Of a stretch of 64,000 nt of DNA, positions 6,901 through 15,495 are shown piece by piece. Within the stretch, counting starts at the first letter, position 1; every line of letters starts with the position of its first letter. Under the pieces are notes generated by a model. The model made no database searches, had not been told where the DNA came from, and saw nothing but the letters and a program-made list of their open reading frames with translations. The stretch lies in contig NZ_CP020892.1 of NCBI RefSeq assembly GCF_002163625.1, positions 62,001 through 126,000 on the forward strand, read 5' to 3'. This DNA is from Pseudomonas sp. M30-35. GTDB taxonomy: Bacteria; Pseudomonadota; Gammaproteobacteria; Pseudomonadales; Pseudomonadaceae. A program made the position numbers and the translations under genes.

Positions 6901-8109
6901 TCAGCTATCACTGGGCGAAGTGCTTGCCTCCAATGGCAAGGTAACCGCAAACATGGCACCTTCACCTTGCCTACTCGCAACGCTGATCTGCCCCTGATGG
7001 GCAGTGACAATTTGCTCCGTGATAAACAGTCCAAGCCCCAAACCTTGCGCAGACTGGTTGGTGTTGACCCGTTCAAACTGTCCGAAGATACGTTGCTGGT
7101 CCTGCTCGGAGATTCCCACGCCGTGATCCTGTACCTGCAGATAGGCAAATTGGTTGTCGGCGAACACCCGCACAATAATTGGCTTCTTGGCGCCGTAACG
7201 CATGGCGTTGGTCAGTAGGTTAATGATCACCTGCTCAATTCGAAAAGCGTCCCAGTTGCCGACAACCCCGGTGGCAATGTCGCTGCTCAGCGTGCAGCCA
7301 GATTCATTGAGTTGAGCGCTGTAGCGATCCAATACTTGCTCGGTTAAATCGCCAAGATCAACCTGTGCTCGCCGTATCGACAGTTTGCCGGTGCGAATTC
7401 GTGATACATCGAGAATGTCTTCGATCAGGCGAATAAGACTGGTGATTTGCCGCTCATCACGGCTGTTCATCGCCAGCAAGCGATCCGCGGTGAATGCCTG
7501 CATATTGCCGCTTTCAAGGTGCATTTTGCGCAGTTGATTATCGAGGATCAGGCCATTAAGCGGCGTGCGCAGTTCGTGAGAAACGATCGACATAAAGTCA
7601 TCACGCATGCGTACCGCAAGCTTCAATTCCTCTTGTGTACAGCGCAATTCACTGAGCAGGGTTTCTTGCTCGCGACGGCCCTTTTCAAGCGCATTGACCT
7701 GAATATTGATGGCTTGGCGTTGGCGGTCCAGGTCGGCGAATACCGCAACCTTACTGGTCACAGCCTGTACATCCAATGGTTTTTGCAGGAAGTCCACCGC
7801 GCCGGTCTCGTAGCCTTTGAAGGCATAGTTGAGCTCACGGCCAGCAGCGCTGACAAACACGATTGGGATGTTCTTGGTTTTCTCAGTACCACGCATTAAC
7901 TCAGCGAGTTCGAAGCCATTCATGCCGGGCATCTGGATATCAATAATCGCCAGGGCAAACTCGTGTTGCAGCAACAGGCTAAGTGCTTGTTCACCGCTCT
8001 TGGCGTGGAAAATCTGCCGACCTTCGCCGCGAATCAAAGCGTCGAGTGCCAGCAGGTTCTCTGGGATGTCATCGACGATCAGTAGTTTTGTAATGATCTT
8101 GCTCAGCAT
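6901..8109 (-). CDS. Receiver-histidine kinase (REC-HisKA-HATPase)
   Basis: A 402-residue cytosolic protein with an N-terminal receiver (Asp57 in AIIDIQMPG), a short coiled linker, HisKA with His178 in MSIVSHELRTPLNG, and an HATPase with NLLTNAMRYG, DHGVGI and GLGLGLF. There are no membrane segments. This reversed order (receiver first) suggests it is switched on by phosphotransfer from another kinase and then phosphorylates a further partner. It is last in an operon with a CheB-type methylesterase (2-bp gap), a CheR-type methyltransferase and a giant hybrid kinase. The downstream receiver could be the protein encoded divergently at 13287. Its signal is unknown. Confidence 0.85.
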   Translation of the reverse strand: MLSKIITKLLIVDDIPENLLALDALIRGEGRQIFHAKSGEQALSLLLQHEFALAIIDIQMPGMNGFELAELMRGTEKTKNIPIVFVSAAGRELNYAFKGYETGAVDFLQKPLDVQAVTSKVAVFADLDRQRQAINIQVNALEKGRREQETLLSELRCTQEELKLAVRMRDDFMSIVSHELRTPLNGLILDNQLRKMHLESGNMQAFTADRLLAMNSRDERQITSLIRLIEDILDVSRIRTGKLSIRRAQVDLGDLTEQVLDRYSAQLNESGCTLSSDIATGVVGNWDAFRIEQVIINLLTNAMRYGAKKPIIVRVFADNQFAYLQVQDHGVGISEQDQQRIFGQFERVNTNQSAQGLGLGLFITEQIVTAHQGQISVASRQGEGAMFAVTLPLEASTSPSDS

Positions 8110-8111
8110 GC

Positions 8112-8720
8112 TTAAGCCGTTTCCATTTCAACGAGCAACGCTCGAATTTCCGCCAACCCGGCGACTACGTCTGGCTGATGCAGGGCCAGCGCTGCCAATG
8201 GCATGGTGGGTACATGTGCATCTTGTGGGTCTTGCACGACAGTAAAACCGCCAAGTCGCTTGATTGTTGCCAAACCTGAGGCGCCATCCTGATTGGCGCC
8301 CGTCAATAAGATGCCTGCCAGATTGGCGCCATAAGCATCAGCCGCAGACTCAAAAAGAATATCAATCGAGGGGCGTGAAAAGTACACCGGCTCCTCGCGG
8401 CTATAGGAAAAGCTGTGGTCAGCCTCAATCGACAAATGGTAGCCGGGTGCAGCGAAGTACAACGTACCCGCTTCCAGTGGCTCAAGGTTCTCGGCTTCTT
8501 TGGCGGGGAGGCCCAGGCGTTTGCCCATGACTTCTGCCAGCGCGCTATTGTGGTTATCCGGTAGGTGTATAACCACGGCAATGGGCAACCTGGGGTGAGC
8601 AGGCAGGTTGGCAAAAATGGTCAGCAAGGCGCTTACGCCCCCCGCAGATGCGCCGACTACCAACGCCTCGATAGTTGTCGGGTGTTTGGCCAGCGCGGCT
8701 TGCCAGTGGCTCTGGATCAT
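8112..8720 (-). CDS. CheB-type methylesterase domain protein
   Basis: A 202-residue catalytic CheB domain with no receiver domain. It has the active-site Ser25 in GASAGG, His52 in VVIHLPDNH, and the Asp-containing LLTGANQDGASGL. Classical CheB hydrolyses glutamyl methyl esters on chemoreceptors, but no receptor is encoded here and the domain lacks its usual regulator. The start at 8720 forms an ATGA overlap with the upstream cheR-like gene. A longer reading to 8828 exists but would run deep into that gene. In this arrangement it may demethylate the neighbouring kinase or a remote receptor. Confidence 0.85.
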   Translation of the reverse strand: MIQSHWQAALAKHPTTIEALVVGASAGGVSALLTIFANLPAHPRLPIAVVIHLPDNHNSALAEVMGKRLGLPAKEAENLEPLEAGTLYFAAPGYHLSIEADHSFSYSREEPVYFSRPSIDILFESAADAYGANLAGILLTGANQDGASGLATIKRLGGFTVVQDPQDAHVPTMPLAALALHQPDVVAGLAEIRALLVEMETA

Positions 8721-9538
8721 AGTTTGCGAAAAACCCGATCGGCTCTGCTCAGCGCTTCGAAGCTGTGCACATAAGTTGAGAAATCGATGCTTTCCTTGCT
8801 GCCCAAACCGAGAAAACCACGGTGACACAGCGACTCATGGAATAGACCGAGTGCCCGGTCTTGTAGCGACTTGTTGAAGTAGATCAGCACATTGCGGCAT
8901 GACACCAATTGGGTTTCGGCAAACACGGTGTCGGTGGCCAAACTGTGGTCAGCGAAGGTGACGTTGGCGCGCAGTGATTTATCGAAAATCACCCCGTCAT
9001 ATGCGGCGGTGTAATAGTCAGAAAAGGCCTTGAGTCCGCCAGCTTTCTGGTAGTTTTCGGTGTAGCTGCGAATGTTGTTTAAACCAAATATGCCGCGTTC
9101 GGCACGCTCCAGTGACACTGGGTTGATGTCGGTCGCATAAATGATTGACCGCTCAAGCAAGCCTTCTTCCTTGAGCAAAATCGCCATTGAATATACTTCT
9201 TCACCGGTGCTGCACCCGGCAATCCAGATCTTTAACGACGGATAAGTGCGCAGGAGTGGCAGTACGTTCTGACGCAGTGCCAGAAAGTAGCTTGGGTCGC
9301 GGAACATCTCGCTGACCGGAATCGTTATGTATTGCAGCAACTGTATGAACATGCCAGGTTGATGCAGCACTTTTTCTTGCAGAGCAGAAATGCTCTGGCA
9401 TTCGAGCTGTACCAATGCATGACGCACGCGGCGCTTGAGCGAAGCCCCGGAGTAATCGCGAAAGTCGTAATTATATTTGAGATAAATCGCCTCGATCAGC
9501 AGGCGCAACTCAATATCGTGGGTACGCTCAGGTGCCAT
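8717..9538 (-). CDS. CheR-type SAM-dependent methyltransferase
   Basis: A 273-residue CheR with a helical N-terminal domain (YDFRDYSGASLKRRVRHAL), the SAM-binding loop AGCSTGEEVYSMA, a conserved Asp in ATDINP, and the CRNVLIYF motif. CheR transfers methyl groups to glutamates of chemoreceptors. The start at 9538 overlaps the TGA of the hybrid-kinase gene (TGATG), so coupling is tight. With the next CheB-like gene it forms a methylation/demethylation pair without a local receptor or CheA. Similar kinase-CheR-CheB sets occur in several pseudomonads. Confidence 0.9.
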   Translation of the reverse strand: MAPERTHDIELRLLIEAIYLKYNYDFRDYSGASLKRRVRHALVQLECQSISALQEKVLHQPGMFIQLLQYITIPVSEMFRDPSYFLALRQNVLPLLRTYPSLKIWIAGCSTGEEVYSMAILLKEEGLLERSIIYATDINPVSLERAERGIFGLNNIRSYTENYQKAGGLKAFSDYYTAAYDGVIFDKSLRANVTFADHSLATDTVFAETQLVSCRNVLIYFNKSLQDRALGLFHESLCHRGFLGLGSKESIDFSTYVHSFEALSRADRVFRKL

Positions 9539-12500
9539 CAAATACGTTCCAGTTTGGGCATCCACACCCGGATCAAGGAGAACAACCGTTCGAGATCAAT
9601 CGGCTTGGCCAAGTAGTCATTGGCGCCGGCTCGCAAGCAGCGATCCTGGTCATCCTTCATTGCCTTGGCAGTCACCGCAATGATCGGTAATTTGCGCCAG
9701 CGCGGGTCTTTGCGAATGATTTCGGTGGCTTCATAACCATCCATTTCCGGCATCATAATATCCATCAGCACCAGGTCGATGTCATCAAACTGGTTAAGCT
9801 TTTCAATCGCCTCGCGGCCATTGCAGCCAACCTCAACCACAGCCCCTTTTTGTTCAAGGGCATTGGTCAGGGCGAAGATATTACGCACGTCATCATCGAC
9901 CAGCAGGATGCGCCGTCCTTCGAAGACTTTGTCACGGTTGCGTGCAGTTTTAAGCATGGTCTGGCGCTCTGTGGATAACTGCGACTCGACCTTGTGCAGG
10001 AACAGCGTGACTTCATCAAGTAGGCGTTCCGGAGAACGCGCGCCTTTGATGATGATCGACTTGGAGTATTTCATCAGGTCTGTTTCTTCGTCTCGGGTCA
10101 GGTTACGCCCGGTGTAGACGATGACCGGAGGAAAGGCGCGGATATCTTCAGCAGACATGCGTTTAAGCAGTTGATTGCCCTGCATGTCAGGCAACTTGAG
10201 GTCGATGATCATGCAGTCGAACACCGTCGTGCGCAGCAGGTCGAGTGCCTGCTGGCCAAACTCGACTGCGGTGATCTCAATATCGTCATCACCAATCAGA
10301 TGGCTGATGCTCTCGCGTTGTAGGGCATCGTCTTCAACCAGCAGCACACGCTTAACTTGTTGCGAAAGCTTGGCTTCGAGCTTGGCAAATACCGCCTTGA
10401 GGTGTTCACGGGTGGTGGGTTTGACCGCATAGCCAATGGCACCCAGCTGCAAGGCCGCTTCAATACGGTCTTCAACTGAGATCACATGTACGGGGATATG
10501 GCGGGTCAGCGGGTTGTTTTTCAGGCGCTGCAATACCGTAAGGCCGGAAGCATCGGGCAGACGCATGTCGAGCAAGATGCCTTGCGGCAACAATTTCGAA
10601 GCCAACTCCACGCCTTCGTCCGCGCCATGGGCGACCAAGCAGTTGTATTCAAGCTCGTGGGCCAGGTCATAGAGAATCTGTGCGAATTTCGGCTCATCCT
10701 CAATCACCAGTACGCAGCGCCCAGCTTCTGGCAGCTGCTCGCGGTCATCGGCAAAGCGTGGCAACATCACCGGCTCGGTCACAACCGGCACGGGCACAGA
10801 TGCCTGAGCAATTTTTATTGGCTGTTGTACAGGCGTTGCAGCTGGACCTGAATTTAAGTCCGTTAGTGCGTTGGCAGCTGTTTCGTCATAGGTTTCCGGT
10901 AGCAGCAGGGTAAAGGTGCTGCCCGCTCCTGGTGTGCTGACGATGCTGATCGAGCCGCCGAGCAATGCCGCGAGGTCACGTGAGATCGACAGCCCCAGTC
11001 CTGTGCCGCCGTAGCGCCGGTTGATTGCGCCATCCGCCTGGCGGAACGCTTCAAAAATGCTTTCTTGCTGATCTTCGCGAATACCGATGCCTGAGTCTTC
11101 AACGGCAAAGGCAATACCCGCGCCCGGCTGGCGACTCACGGTCAGCGTGACACAACCTTTTTCTGTAAATTTGATCGCATTCGACAGCAGGTTTTTCAGG
11201 ATCTGCTCAATACGCTGCTGGTCGCTGAAGATTTCATCCGGCACTCCAGCCAGTAACTCGATAGTGAACTCAAGATTCTTGTCATTGGCCAACGGCTCAA
11301 AGACATTGCGCATGCCTTCGATCAGACGTTCGAGCTTCACATCATGCAGGCGAACTTCAAGCTTGCCTGCTTCAACCTTGGAAATATCAAGGATGTCATT
11401 GATCAGGTTGAGTAGGTCGTTGCCTGCTGAGTAGATCGACTCGGCAAACTTGGTTTGCTCGGCAGTCAGGTTGCCCTGCGGGTTGTCAGCCAACAGCTTG
11501 GCTAAAATCAGCGAACTATTAAGCGGGGTGCGCAGCTCGTGCGACATGTTGGCGAGGAACTCAGACTTGTAAAGACTGGCGCGTTGCAGCTCTTGCGCGC
11601 GCTCCTCAAGCAGCACCTGCACACGGCCCAGCGCAGTATTGCGTTCGTCGAGGGTGTCACGTTGCTCCGCTAGAATTTGCGCCTGATCTGCCAGTTGCTC
11701 GTTGGTTTGCTCAAGCTCAGCCTGTTGAGTTTCAAGGTATGCCTGTGATTCCTTGAGTACTTGCGATTGCTCTTCAAGCTTCTCATTCGCGGTGCGCAAC
11801 TCTTCCTGCTGTACCTGAAGCTCTTCGTTTAGCTGCTGGGTTTCTGAGAGTATTTCTTGCAGGCGCTGGCGATTGCGCACCGAGTCAATCGAGGTGCCAA
11901 CCGGCTCGGCGATCAACTCAAGGAACTCGCTGACGCGTGGTGCAATCGGCTGTAAAAAGCCCAGTTCGAGCACGCCATTGACCGAGTAACCGTTGCTGAT
12001 CGGCAGCAGCACAATACTCACCGGCGCAGTACTGCCCAGCCCGGAGCTGACTTTTAGGTAGGCGTTCGGAAGGTTATCCAACTGCAGCAGTTTATTTTCG
12101 CTGGCAGTCTGGCCAACCAACGTCTCATTACTGGTGAAGTTCTGCTCAGCATTCTCCAGCTCCCGGCTGAAGCCATAACTGGCGATGCGGCTAATATCGC
12201 CCTGTTCCGAGCGCACGTAGAAAGCGCCAACGGAAGCGTTCAGGTAAGCGGTTAAGCAGCTCAGTACATTGCGGCCTAGCGCCTGTAAGTTTGCCTGCCC
12301 GAGAACTTGTTCCGCCAACAGGCTTTGGCCGCTGCGCAGCCACGCCTTGTGCTCAATGATCTCGGTACTTTGGCGCTGCTGGTCGAGAATTTGTGCATGT
12401 TGCGCCGCCAGTCCAAGAAGATCGCGACGTCCAAAATAGGCCAGTAAACAGCTCAGCGTCAGGCTGCCCAATATGTAGAGCAACACATACAAGGTTACTG

Positions 12501-13047
12501 AGTCGTTGACTTGCTGGTTGCGCTGATGACGGCGCTGCTGCTCGATTTGGATAAAATTGTCATATTCTTCACGGGCGCTGTCGGTAATGTGCTTGCCACG
12601 GCCTGAGCGCACAGGGTTTCTGATGTCGGCATTTTCCTGACGCAATTTGATCAGCCCCGTCGCGTAACGATCCCAATCCTCATGCAAGGCTTGAATGCGT
12701 TCTAAGCGCGCACTCTGATCCGGATCATCCTTGAGCATTTTCTCGAGGTTTTCTAGCTCAACTTTGATCAGAGGCCGAGCTTCTTCGTAAGGCTGCAAGA
12801 AGTCGTTTTCACCGGTGATCAAGTAACCGCGCAGCGATGTTTCCAGGTCAATCGTCAGTTTGATTGACTGGCTGGCGCTGCTTATCACCTGATCGGTATG
12901 GTCGACGGTTTTTTGCGTGTTGATCAGGTAGGCAATCAAACCAATAAAAAATACAGCAGTGGCTAAACCGATAACGAGTGGCAGCGCAATATTGCGGCGA
13001 ACGAGCTGGCGAAAACTCTGTTCGCTGTTGGGTGCTGACTTGGTCAT
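9538..13047 (-). CDS. Large hybrid sensor kinase with CHASE3, GAF and three receivers
   Basis: A 1169-residue protein. TM1 (about 20-42) and TM2 (about 184-204) enclose a CHASE3-like helical periplasmic domain with the motif LRGYLITGE. A GAF domain (about 250-390) and a long Gln/Glu-rich coiled coil (about 390-490) follow. HisKA carries His503 in ANMSHELRTPLNS, and the HATPase has NLLSNAIKFT and GGTGLGLSI. Three receivers have acceptor residues Asp827 (LLDMRLPD), Asp949 (IIDLKLPD) and Asp1096 (LMDIMMPEMDG). All key residues look intact. It is the first gene of the operon and its promoter lies in the 239-bp gap to the divergent receiver gene. The signal is unknown. Confidence 0.92.
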   Translation of the reverse strand: MTKSAPNSEQSFRQLVRRNIALPLVIGLATAVFFIGLIAYLINTQKTVDHTDQVISSASQSIKLTIDLETSLRGYLITGENDFLQPYEEARPLIKVELENLEKMLKDDPDQSARLERIQALHEDWDRYATGLIKLRQENADIRNPVRSGRGKHITDSAREEYDNFIQIEQQRRHQRNQQVNDSVTLYVLLYILGSLTLSCLLAYFGRRDLLGLAAQHAQILDQQRQSTEIIEHKAWLRSGQSLLAEQVLGQANLQALGRNVLSCLTAYLNASVGAFYVRSEQGDISRIASYGFSRELENAEQNFTSNETLVGQTASENKLLQLDNLPNAYLKVSSGLGSTAPVSIVLLPISNGYSVNGVLELGFLQPIAPRVSEFLELIAEPVGTSIDSVRNRQRLQEILSETQQLNEELQVQQEELRTANEKLEEQSQVLKESQAYLETQQAELEQTNEQLADQAQILAEQRDTLDERNTALGRVQVLLEERAQELQRASLYKSEFLANMSHELRTPLNSSLILAKLLADNPQGNLTAEQTKFAESIYSAGNDLLNLINDILDISKVEAGKLEVRLHDVKLERLIEGMRNVFEPLANDKNLEFTIELLAGVPDEIFSDQQRIEQILKNLLSNAIKFTEKGCVTLTVSRQPGAGIAFAVEDSGIGIREDQQESIFEAFRQADGAINRRYGGTGLGLSISRDLAALLGGSISIVSTPGAGSTFTLLLPETYDETAANALTDLNSGPAATPVQQPIKIAQASVPVPVVTEPVMLPRFADDREQLPEAGRCVLVIEDEPKFAQILYDLAHELEYNCLVAHGADEGVELASKLLPQGILLDMRLPDASGLTVLQRLKNNPLTRHIPVHVISVEDRIEAALQLGAIGYAVKPTTREHLKAVFAKLEAKLSQQVKRVLLVEDDALQRESISHLIGDDDIEITAVEFGQQALDLLRTTVFDCMIIDLKLPDMQGNQLLKRMSAEDIRAFPPVIVYTGRNLTRDEETDLMKYSKSIIIKGARSPERLLDEVTLFLHKVESQLSTERQTMLKTARNRDKVFEGRRILLVDDDVRNIFALTNALEQKGAVVEVGCNGREAIEKLNQFDDIDLVLMDIMMPEMDGYEATEIIRKDPRWRKLPIIAVTAKAMKDDQDRCLRAGANDYLAKPIDLERLFSLIRVWMPKLERI

Positions 13048-13286
13048 GGTTTGCCCCAGGCTTAAAAATTCAGATTTTGCAGTAATATGCGTTAATAATC
13101 ATACTTAAGAACAGTGACTAATTAGAAAATACGAGAACCACGCCAAGCCCTTTTGAAGGGGTTGGCTCGCGCAGATCAGAGCATGACAAAGCTGCGCAAG
13201 CAGTTGACGCCAGCGCAGTTCGTTTCACTGAAGACTCTAACCTACAAATAAACTTCGCCACTTGGCACAAACGACAAGGCCCGCAT

Positions 13287-13685
13287 ATGCAAAATAGGAC
13301 CGACGCCTTCAGCGGAAATCTGCATACCATTCTAGTGGTTGAAGATGATGCGGTGGTCAGAGCTTTGACCCTCGAAGTGCTTGAAGCGTTCGGCTATCAA
13401 GTATTCGGTGCTGAAGATGGTGGTACGGCCTTGAGTATTTTACGCGGCGAGCAAGCACTGAACCTGTTGATGACCGACATTGGCTTGCCGGATATCAGTG
13501 GCCTTGAGCTGGCCGAGCAAGCCTTGACATTACGCCCTGGTATTGCGGTTTTGCTTGCTAGCGGTTACGACACCCAAGAGCATCAAAGTGTGCGCAACAT
13601 GGCGGGTAATGGCGCAGTTGCGACTATCACCAAACCCTTCCAGCTGGATCAATTGCGCAGCGTCCTTCAGGCAATGCTTGGCTAA
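13287..13685 (+). CDS. Single-domain response regulator
   Basis: A 132-residue receiver with no output domain: acidic pocket VVEDD, acceptor Asp64 in LMTDIGLPD, Ser of LLASGYD at the Thr/Ser switch position, and Lys in TITKPFQ. It is divergent from the hybrid-kinase operon and separated by 239 bp that contain a hairpin (13143-13165). Proteins of this kind work as phosphate shuttles or sinks and commonly partner hybrid kinases, so the neighbouring kinases are the likely source of phosphate. The ribosome site is weak (AAGG). Confidence 0.85.
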   Translation: MQNRTDAFSGNLHTILVVEDDAVVRALTLEVLEAFGYQVFGAEDGGTALSILRGEQALNLLMTDIGLPDISGLELAEQALTLRPGIAVLLASGYDTQEHQSVRNMAGNGAVATITKPFQLDQLRSVLQAMLG

Positions 13686-13801
13686 TAACGCGCGAGAACT
13701 GTGCACTTTGCTGGCAGTCGCCCCATAAGCCAGATCAATTAGCCTTGACCCAAGCTGAGGGTCAGGCATTGTTGGTTCAGTATCTTTGGGGACAACTAAT
13801 T

Positions 13802-14212
13802 ATGCCAAGCCTGAATCCAAGTCGTGAGCAACTTGCTGAGTTTGCCGAGCGCATGCCCGACAACACGCCGATCCTGATGCTTAATCTGCTGCGTTTTAAC
13901 GCACAAGCCAGTTATCCCGAGGGCAGTGAGCACACTCCTTGCACTGGCCAGCAAGCGTATGCGACCTACAGCAAGACGGCCCTGAAGAAAGTGCAGGGCG
14001 TAGGTGGCAGTGTTGAGTTGTTGGCCAATGCCCATGTCGCGCTGATTGCGCCGAGTGATGAGCAGTGGGATCAGATGTTGTTAGTGCGCTATCCGTCGAA
14101 ACAAGCGTTTCTGAGCATGATCAACGACCCACAATATCAAGCCGTTACCGTACACCGCACAGCTGCGCTGTCTGACTCGCGCCTGATTGGCACCACTGCT
14201 GTAACTGACTAG
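13802..14212 (+). CDS. DUF1330 domain protein
   Basis: A 136-residue protein of the DUF1330 dimeric alpha-beta barrel type, with PILMLNLLRFN near the front and the family's typical C-terminal half WDQMLLVRYPSKQAFLSMI and YQAVTVHRTAAL. Members of unknown role are common in Pseudomonas and no catalytic residues are established. The start at 13802 is chosen because GGGGACAA lies upstream and the family begins there. A longer reading from 13745 adds unrelated residues. It lies downstream of the single receiver gene, but 116 bp apart, so co-transcription is unclear. Confidence 0.75.
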   Translation: MPSLNPSREQLAEFAERMPDNTPILMLNLLRFNAQASYPEGSEHTPCTGQQAYATYSKTALKKVQGVGGSVELLANAHVALIAPSDEQWDQMLLVRYPSKQAFLSMINDPQYQAVTVHRTAALSDSRLIGTTAVTD

Positions 14213-14277
14213 TCGCCAGGCTTCAGCCTTCAGCTCAGCGGGCGGGCAAGCTTCACGTTGCCACACCCCGCGCATCT

Positions 14278-15069
14278 TCAAAGTTTGCTGTTGAGCACCA
14301 GCAGCATGGCGGCGGTTTCAGCATCCGCTTGGCCGGCATAATTGCTGGGCCGATACTTCATCTGAAACGCGGCGAGCACCTTGCGGGTTTGTGCGTCGAG
14401 TTGGCCGTTCTCGATGATCTCGTAGCCTTGACGCGCCAACTGGTGCTGGAACCAGCCGATGTTCGGCAAGTTGGCCGCCAGTTGCACTTGTTTGCGCGCG
14501 ACTTCGTTGGCATCCGGCCACGGCACCAAGCCTTCATCGGCGAGGCGCTTCCACGGGAAGTACGGGCCTGGGTCGACCTTGCGCTGCGGCGCCACATCGC
14601 TGTGCCCGATAATGCTGCCAAGTGGAAGCTCGTGACGTTTAACTATGTCTTTGAGTAAAGCGATCAGCGCTTGAATCTGGGCCTCTGTATACGGCTGCCA
14701 AACCCGGCCAGAAGGCGTGTCGGTGTAGCCCTTGTTGACCAATTCAATGCCGATCGTAGTGCTGTTGAGCCAGGTTCGGCCTTTCCACGAACTGACCCCG
14801 GCATGCCAGGCGCGGCGGTTCTCATCAACCAGTTGGTAGATGGTCGCTGGGTTCGAGTCGATCAAGTAATGGCTGCTGACATCCTGGGTGGTAAGCAGCT
14901 CCAGGGAGCGCGACAAATTGGTTGAGGTGTAATGCAGCACCACAAATTGCACACGGCTATTTTGCCCGGTTGCGGTATAGCTTTTGTCGATGCTCGGGCC
15001 GCCGGCGCAACCGGCAAGCAAGACCAACATCAAGGAGATGCAGAATAATTTCATGATTTGATATGTCAT
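14278..15069 (-). CDS. ampDh2: AmpDh2, lipoprotein N-acetylmuramoyl-L-alanine amidase
   Basis: A 263-residue zinc amidase with a lipobox (LVLLAGC) placing it in the outer membrane facing the periplasm. The amidase_2 domain carries zinc ligands His in VVLHYTS, His in IIGHSDVAP and Asp in KVDPGPYFPW. A C-terminal peptidoglycan-binding domain (about 190-263) contains LDAQTRKVLAAFQMKYRP. AmpDh2 cleaves the stem peptide from muramic acid in peptidoglycan and affects beta-lactamase induction. The start at 15069 overlaps the stop of an upstream frameshifted gene (ATGA). The alternative 15054 (MKLF) gives a shorter signal. Context next to dgcH matches PA5485. Confidence 0.9.
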   Translation of the reverse strand: MTYQIMKLFCISLMLVLLAGCAGGPSIDKSYTATGQNSRVQFVVLHYTSTNLSRSLELLTTQDVSSHYLIDSNPATIYQLVDENRRAWHAGVSSWKGRTWLNSTTIGIELVNKGYTDTPSGRVWQPYTEAQIQALIALLKDIVKRHELPLGSIIGHSDVAPQRKVDPGPYFPWKRLADEGLVPWPDANEVARKQVQLAANLPNIGWFQHQLARQGYEIIENGQLDAQTRKVLAAFQMKYRPSNYAGQADAETAAMLLVLNSKL

Positions 15070-15315
15070 ACGTTTTGCAGGTTATTCAGGGTCGGCTCAG
15101 CGTCTGGCAGGTCGCCCAGCATGCTTTTTTTGCTGGGGAGTATCAGGCGCATGGCGACAACGAAGAGGATGATGGTGACTGCAATCGCCGTGATCTCACG
15201 CGACCGGCTAGCGACAGCATGGCTTGGGTCGACGTTGAGTCATGTAGGTCGCGGTGTTCGCGAACGGGTCAGTCACCAGAAATATCAAAACCGAGATGCT
15301 TAAAGATCCATGCAT
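15066..15315 (-). pseudogene. Frameshifted small membrane protein gene upstream of ampDh2
   Basis: An ATG at 15315 with a good ribosome site (GGAG, 2 bases further GTG) opens MHGSLSISVLIFLVTDPF and stops after 35 codons. A second frame, entered near 15240, continues with DPSHAVASRSREITAIAV and a second membrane helix and ends PTLNNLQNV, its TGA overlapping the ampDh2 ATG. Joined near codon 26 (T-L-N-V-D-P), the two pieces give one coherent 83-residue protein with two membrane helices. The DPF.N motif weakly recalls the MarC family start, but the product is far shorter. The likely cause is a 2-base deletion. A sequencing error or programmed shift cannot be excluded. Confidence 0.6.
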
Positions 15316-15495
15316 CACTCCATCATCCTTGGGCTAGTTTAGCCATCTTCGGCGCAACAGTCTTTGTCGGCCGGGTTTTAATTCAATCTGGGTGGATCCA
15401 CCCCGTTGTCACCCTACAACGAGTTTGCCGGTCTTGAGGGCGCGCGATGCTGCCCGGTGGCAAGCGTTAGCGGAGGCGAAGCAACGTTTGTGTTC

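Noticed and set aside
8721..8828. N-terminal extension of the CheB-like protein
   Set aside because: It overlaps the cheR-like gene by over 100 bp and adds no conserved sequence; the ATGA overlap at 8720 is a natural start.
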